Positions 6,517-9,776 of a DNA stretch of 9,776 nt are shown in pieces. Under the pieces are notes generated by a model, which ran no database searches, was not told the DNA's origin, and saw only the letters and a program-made list of their open reading frames with translations. Source of the stretch: Clostridia bacterium (GTDB taxonomy: Bacteria; Bacillota; Clostridia; Christensenellales; CAG-917); NCBI GenBank assembly GCA_017507205.1, contig JAFWBH010000108.1, positions 1 to 9,776 of the forward strand, read 5' to 3'. Position numbers and translations under genes: made by a program. The number at the start of each line of letters is the position of its first letter. Positions within the stretch are counted from its first letter, which is position 1.

Positions 6517-7304
6517 GAAGCATAAAACTCGAGGATTTGAAAAAGGAGCTTAATGGTCTCTTTGAAGAAGCAATAGAAGAAGTGGCAGAGGAAATTGTGA
6601 GGGATGAAGAAGTCATTGCTGACAAGACTGCCACAGAAAATACAGAAGAAAATACTGCAAGCACCTTTGATGAGGGTGCAGCATCCAAAATTACAGCAAC
6701 AGATGTTGCTGAAAAGGTGATTGAAGAAGAAATCTTCAATGAAAACAATATAGAAGCTGGCGAAAGCCAAAAAATAGAAGAAGCAGACAAGCCAACATCA
6801 AAATTCAAATCGGTTGAAGAGCTTGAAAAGGCATACAGCTCTCTTGAAAAGGAGTTTACAAAGCGCTGTCAAAGACTTGCTCAGTTTGAAAAGGAGATGA
6901 GTGAGTCAAGGACCGAAACCCCAGAGCAATGGAAGGCAAAAGTGGACAAGTTTTTTGTTGAATCCCCCAGTGCCAAGGCTTTTGCAAGGGAAATGGCAGA
7001 GGTCATCAGCAGTGACAGCAGTCTGCGTGCCAGAAAGGACTGTCTTGAAGCTGCACTCAACAAGGTGCTCATGGAAAAATATCGCAGTCCCAAAGAGCTT
7101 GCCACCGATGAGGAATTTTTGAGAGAGCATATTCTCAGCTCTGACTTTGTCAAGAAAGCTGTGATTGACGGGTATATGAAGGACCTTCGTGACGGCAAGC
7201 CCCCTGTGCTTATATCGAAAGCAGGGCAGAATACGGTTGCTCCACGAAACAAGCCCAAGACCATTGCCGATGCAGGCAGGCTGTTTCAACAAAATAACAG
7301 ATAA
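6513..7304 (+). CDS. Probable capsid scaffold protein
   Basis: The 263-residue product lies between portal and major capsid protein, the standard place for a head scaffold. It has the composition of one: residues 1-95 are very acidic and probably disordered, residues 98-132 (SVEELEKAYSSLEKEF onward) are a coiled coil, and the rest is helical and turns basic at the end (APRNKPKTIADAGRLF), where scaffolds usually contact the coat protein. No protease motif is visible, so if the scaffold is removed by cleavage the protease is encoded elsewhere; P22-like scaffolds instead leave intact. The ATG at 6513 overlaps the portal stop, with GGAGG at 6504-6508. I am confident of a scaffold role from context and composition, less so of the family. 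Confidence 0.8.
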   Translation: MRSIKLEDLKKELNGLFEEAIEEVAEEIVRDEEVIADKTATENTEENTASTFDEGAASKITATDVAEKVIEEEIFNENNIEAGESQKIEEADKPTSKFKSVEELEKAYSSLEKEFTKRCQRLAQFEKEMSESRTETPEQWKAKVDKFFVESPSAKAFAREMAEVISSDSSLRARKDCLEAALNKVLMEKYRSPKELATDEEFLREHILSSDFVKKAVIDGYMKDLRDGKPPVLISKAGQNTVAPRNKPKTIADAGRLFQQNNR

Positions 7305-7316
7305 CAGGAGAAAAAT

Positions 7317-8687
7317 ATGATTACACTTACAAACGCAAACAATGCCCTTAAAACATATTATTTGGGCGTCCTCGCCAACCAGCTCAACGTTGGCATCAAC
7401 CCTTTCCTTGCAAAGATTGAGCATACATCAACAGACGTATACGGCAAGGAAATCAAAAAGCTTGCACCCTACGGCATTAATGGTGGTATCAGCAGTGGCT
7501 CTGAAACTGACCCTCTTCCTGCAGTGGGTGGCAACCAATATGCAGAATTTGTCCTTACACTGAAAAACCTTTATGGTCAAATTGAAATCAGCGACAAGGC
7601 AATCAGAGCATCACAAAATTCAGTTGGCGCATTTGTCAACCTTCTCAATGCCGAAATGGAAGGCTTGCTCCATGCAAGCAAATACAACTTTGGCAGAATG
7701 CTATTTGGTGATGGCACAGGTCGTCTTTCACAGGTGACAGAGGCAACAACCGGCAACACATTCAATGTGGCAAACATCCGACCCTTTATGGAAGGTATGA
7801 TTGTTGACTTCCGTGAACGCACAGGTAAATTGCACGAGGAGCTTAGAGGCTCAAGAATCATCTCGGTTGACAGAAAAAACAAGGCTATTGTCATTGACAA
7901 GTCAACAGATGATGAAGTGGGTGCAAAGTGCAACGTTGTCATTCAAGGCTCATACGGCAATGAAATCACAGGCATTGACGCAATCTTTGAAAGTGATATG
8001 CTTTACGGCCTTGACAAATGTGATTACACCTTCCTTCAACCCTATCTTGCAACAGAAGAGGGTGGCGTGACACCAGAGGCAATTCAAAGAGCAATTGACG
8101 CCATTGAAATCAACGCAGGCAGTGCAATTGACATCATCATGTGCTCACACGACGTTCGCAATAGTTATGTGCACAATATGACAGAAAACAGAGTTAATGT
8201 TGACTATATGACCATTGATGGTGGTTTTAGTGCAATTTCATACGCTGGCATTCCTATGGTTGCAGACAGATTTATTGCAGACGGAACAATGTATCTTTTG
8301 AACACACCCGACTTCAAGCTTTATCAGCTTTGCGACTGGCGCTGGCTTGAGGGTGAAGGTGGAACAGTCCTTCATCAAATCCCCGGCAAGCCTGCTTATA
8401 CAGCAACCCTTGTCAAGTACGCAGATCTTCTTTGTGATCATCCTGCAGGACAGGGCAAGATTACATTCAACGGAACAAATGCCCCTGCACGTTGCACAGT
8501 CACATTCAACTCAAATGGTGGCACAAATGTAGCATCTCAGGCTGTATATCCCGGCAGCTGTGCTGTTGAACCCAAGGACCCCACTCTCACCGGCAAGACA
8601 TTTGACGGCTGGTATTCAGATGGTGGTCTCTATGACTTCAGCAAGGCTGTATATAGCGATCTCACCTTGAGTGCAAGATGGAGCTAA
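7317..8687 (+). CDS. Major capsid protein with C-terminal Listeria-Bacteroides repeat domain
   Basis: The 456-residue protein combines a coat protein with an added surface domain. Residues 1-380 are typical of phage major capsid proteins of Bacillota: an N-terminal NALKTYYLGVLANQLN helix, then NPFLAKIEHTSTDVYGKEI, LYGQIEISDKAI, and a later MCSHDVRNSY region followed by GIPMVADRFIADGTMYLLN. An HK97-type fold is expected. Residues 393-456 are a separate beta-rich unit (TVTFNSNGGTNVASQ, GKTFDGWYSDGGLYDFS, LTLSARW) that matches the InlB B-repeat / Flg_new family known from bacterial surface proteins. There is no stop or frameshift between the parts, so every coat subunit should carry the extra domain. 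The ATG at 7317 has AGGAG at 7306-7310 with six bases spacing, a strong site fitting an abundant product. The gene sits 12 bases after the scaffold. Confidence 0.93.
   Translation: MITLTNANNALKTYYLGVLANQLNVGINPFLAKIEHTSTDVYGKEIKKLAPYGINGGISSGSETDPLPAVGGNQYAEFVLTLKNLYGQIEISDKAIRASQNSVGAFVNLLNAEMEGLLHASKYNFGRMLFGDGTGRLSQVTEATTGNTFNVANIRPFMEGMIVDFRERTGKLHEELRGSRIISVDRKNKAIVIDKSTDDEVGAKCNVVIQGSYGNEITGIDAIFESDMLYGLDKCDYTFLQPYLATEEGGVTPEAIQRAIDAIEINAGSAIDIIMCSHDVRNSYVHNMTENRVNVDYMTIDGGFSAISYAGIPMVADRFIADGTMYLLNTPDFKLYQLCDWRWLEGEGGTVLHQIPGKPAYTATLVKYADLLCDHPAGQGKITFNGTNAPARCTVTFNSNGGTNVASQAVYPGSCAVEPKDPTLTGKTFDGWYSDGGLYDFSKAVYSDLTLSARWS
8493..8684 (+). other. InlB B-repeat / Flg_new domain fused to the capsid protein
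   Basis: These codons give residues 393-456 of the capsid protein. The pattern is (C/Y)TVTFNSNGG, then V.YPG, PxxPTxTGKTFDGWY, then YDFSKAV and LTLSARW, which is the consensus of the Listeria-Bacteroides repeat from first to last strand. Exactly one complete unit is present, and it ends at the stop codon. A glycine- and Asn-rich linker (GQGKITFNGTNAPAR) joins it to the coat domain. Two cysteines (C393 and C415) lie at positions that are usually not cysteine in this repeat. Confidence 0.9.
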
Positions 8688-8689
8688 TG

Positions 8690-8995
8690 ATGCAAGGTCG
8701 TGTCAAAATTGAAAAGGATCTCTTTTCTATAAGTGACAGGCTGAAGGAAATTGATGGGCGATATGAGCTGTTCAGAAACACAATTGCTCATCGCTTTGAG
8801 GTTTACATTGAAAGGGCACTGCAATTTGTGGTGCCTTTTCAAAGGCTGGATGCTCGCACTATAGATTTTGCAAGGAAAACTCGCATTGAACGGAGAGAAA
8901 AAATTGTGCAAGAAATAGATGAGCTGAATGCCCGTCTTGAAAAACAAAAAGAAAAGGAAATCCTTGAAAAAGCCTTGTGTGAAGCAGGGCTATAG
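8690..8995 (+). CDS. Conserved small helical phage protein of unknown function
   Basis: The product has 101 residues and is mostly charged helix. The N-terminal part, GRVKIEKDLFSISDRLKEID and then RFEVYIERALQFVVPFQRLDARTIDFARKTR, resembles a small protein often seen among structural genes of Bacillota prophages, with the pattern of a short beta unit (FEVY, LQFVVP) followed by LDARTxDxxRKTR. The end (residues 65-101) is a likely coiled coil rich in E, K and L. No enzyme motif is present. Three ATG codons are close together (8678, 8687, 8690). I chose 8690 because GGAG at 8680-8683 lies six bases before it; a start at 8678 would overlap the capsid gene and lack a site. A virion or assembly role is likely from position between capsid and connector genes. 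Confidence 0.72.
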   Translation: MQGRVKIEKDLFSISDRLKEIDGRYELFRNTIAHRFEVYIERALQFVVPFQRLDARTIDFARKTRIERREKIVQEIDELNARLEKQKEKEILEKALCEAGL

Positions 8996-9003
8996 GAGGA
9001 AAT

Positions 9004-9552
9004 ATGAAACTGAAAAAAATTTTGAAGGCTTGCCTTGCAAAAATGGGTGAAAGTGATTTTGTTGATAATGAAGCCTTCACCGATGAGGAAAAGGATACTC
9101 TGGATAGGCTGGTGAAGGCGTTTAATATTGCATACACCGATGCAGTTTGTGAGTATATGCCTCTCATCACCAGTGAGAAGGTGACGGTTGTTGATGGCAA
9201 GGTTGATTGTAGTGGACTGACAAAACAGCTGGTCTACGCAACAAGGCTCACTGACAAGAATGGTGCAAGACACAGATTTCGTCTTATGCCCACAACCATA
9301 GTGACAGACTTCAATGGAGAGGGTGTTTTGGAGTATGCATATGCTCCCGAATGGATGGAAATTGACGGAGAAATTGACGATGTGCGATTCACTGCAGACA
9401 TTCTTGCAGATGGCACTCTTGCAAGCTATTACCTTGCACTTCGAGCCTATGACATTTCGTCAGCATATTATGATAAATTTGTCCACACCCTCAACACCAT
9501 AAAAAACAAAGGAAGAGAAATTGTTGTCAAGGAGAGGAGGTGGGGTGCTTGA
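9004..9552 (+). CDS. Putative head-tail connector / neck protein
   Basis: The 182-residue protein has a helical N-terminus (KLKKILKACLAKMGESDF), a second helix ending in EYMPLITSEKVTVVDGKVD, a beta-rich middle (RHRFRLMPTTIVTDFNGEG, YAYAPEWMEIDGE) and a C-terminal helical pair (ASYYLALRAYDISSAYYDKF). This helix-beta-helix layout, with PL..EKVTV and a tyrosine-rich YYLALRAY helix, is what I associate with small adaptor proteins that bind below the portal. Its place after the capsid gene agrees. A match to a named family such as P22 gp4 cannot be claimed from reading alone. The start has an ideal AGGAGG at 8994-8999 that overlaps the upstream TAG stop, and the gene ends four bases into the next one. 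Confidence 0.65.
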   Translation: MKLKKILKACLAKMGESDFVDNEAFTDEEKDTLDRLVKAFNIAYTDAVCEYMPLITSEKVTVVDGKVDCSGLTKQLVYATRLTDKNGARHRFRLMPTTIVTDFNGEGVLEYAYAPEWMEIDGEIDDVRFTADILADGTLASYYLALRAYDISSAYYDKFVHTLNTIKNKGREIVVKERRWGA

Positions 9553-9776
9553 AAAGAATATCAACCACGTCATCAAAACAAAAGATAAGCTTCAAGGGAT
9601 TGGTTTATTCAGTGGATGAAAGTCTGCTTGGCTTAGATCACAGCCCCGAGGCATACAACTTTACATTCAGAGATGGAGTGCTGAAATGTGACATGGGCAT
9701 AGGAAAAGCAAAAGGGCATTATCGCCATGACGAAGGCGTCAGACATGTCATAAAAGCAATGCCAAACAAAGAGAAA
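9549..9776 (+). CDS. Putative tail stopper / neck beta-propeller-type protein, N-terminal part
   Basis: A frame opens at TTG 9549 and is still open at the window end after 76 codons. The TTG start is well supported: AGGAGG at 9535-9540 lies eight bases upstream, and the gene overlaps the previous stop by four bases (TTGA). The visible sequence, SFKGLVYSVDESLLGLD followed by SPEAYNFTFRDGVLKCDMG, resembles the opening of phage neck or tail proteins in which a short strand and an xxNxxxxDGxLxxxxG pattern precede repeated beta blades (as in packaged-DNA stabilisation or tail-tube proteins of short-tailed phages). With only the N-terminus available this is an inference from pattern and order. It could also be another tail component. 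Confidence 0.55.
   Translation, partial: MKRISTTSSKQKISFKGLVYSVDESLLGLDHSPEAYNFTFRDGVLKCDMGIGKAKGHYRHDEGVRHVIKAMPNKEK

Noticed and set aside
8470..8500. Programmed frameshift producing two capsid forms with and without the extra domain
   Set aside because: The domain is in the same frame as the coat, and no slippery heptamer or internal stop is visible at the junction.
8678..8689. Upstream ATG for the small helical protein, giving 105 residues
   Set aside because: The GGAG at 8680-8683 would lie inside that start region; it only serves the ATG at 8690 at normal spacing.
1..9776. tRNA genes, CRISPR arrays or insertion sequences
   Set aside because: No cloverleaf-like tRNA sequence, no regularly spaced repeat-spacer array and no transposase frame with terminal repeats were seen. 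The only regular repeat is the protein-coding 27-base one.

Overview
The window is bacterial chromosome joined to phage structural genes. Strong AGGAGG-type ribosome binding sites, TGA used as a stop codon, several TTG starts, a moderately low G+C content and the protein families present (YfcE phosphodiesterase, a cytosolic GH2 glycosidase, and a Listeria-Bacteroides repeat) all suggest an uncultured gut-type Bacillota (Firmicutes), probably Clostridia-like. The species cannot be named from the sequence.

Left part (1-2393, minus strand): three tightly packed genes that look like one host operon. In transcription order they are a signal-peptide, single-pass membrane protein with an Arg/Asp/Tyr-rich repetitive cytoplasmic tail, a YfcE-type metallophosphoesterase, and the N-terminal 273 residues of a glycoside hydrolase family 2 enzyme that leaves the window at base 1. 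Gaps are 2 and 4 bases.

Middle (2394-2608): an AT-rich divergent intergenic region. It holds A/T-tract palindromes, a 9-bp-stem hairpin and three TAAGC motifs spaced 30-31 bases apart. It must contain the promoter(s) for one or both directions, although no consensus promoter is convincing. It is also the apparent host/phage junction.

Right part (2609-9776, plus strand): a compact phage DNA-packaging and head-assembly operon with overlapping or nearly touching genes. The order is terminase large subunit, a small protein resembling the C-terminal module of small terminases, a zinc-ribbon protein with a basic tail, a P22-like portal, a scaffold-like protein, the major capsid protein, a conserved small helical protein, a putative head-tail connector, and the start of a putative tail-stopper protein. 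The portal type and neck genes favour a short-tailed (podovirus-like) virion. Terminase and portal form the packaging motor, the scaffold directs capsid assembly, and the last genes close the neck.

The most notable feature is the major capsid protein, which ends in a complete Listeria-Bacteroides (InlB B-repeat / Flg_new) domain. The capsid may therefore carry hundreds of copies of a surface-binding module. Other points of interest are the zinc-ribbon protein inside the packaging block, the small-terminase-like module placed after TerL without a helix-turn-helix domain, and the lack of any integrase or repressor on the left side of the phage block.
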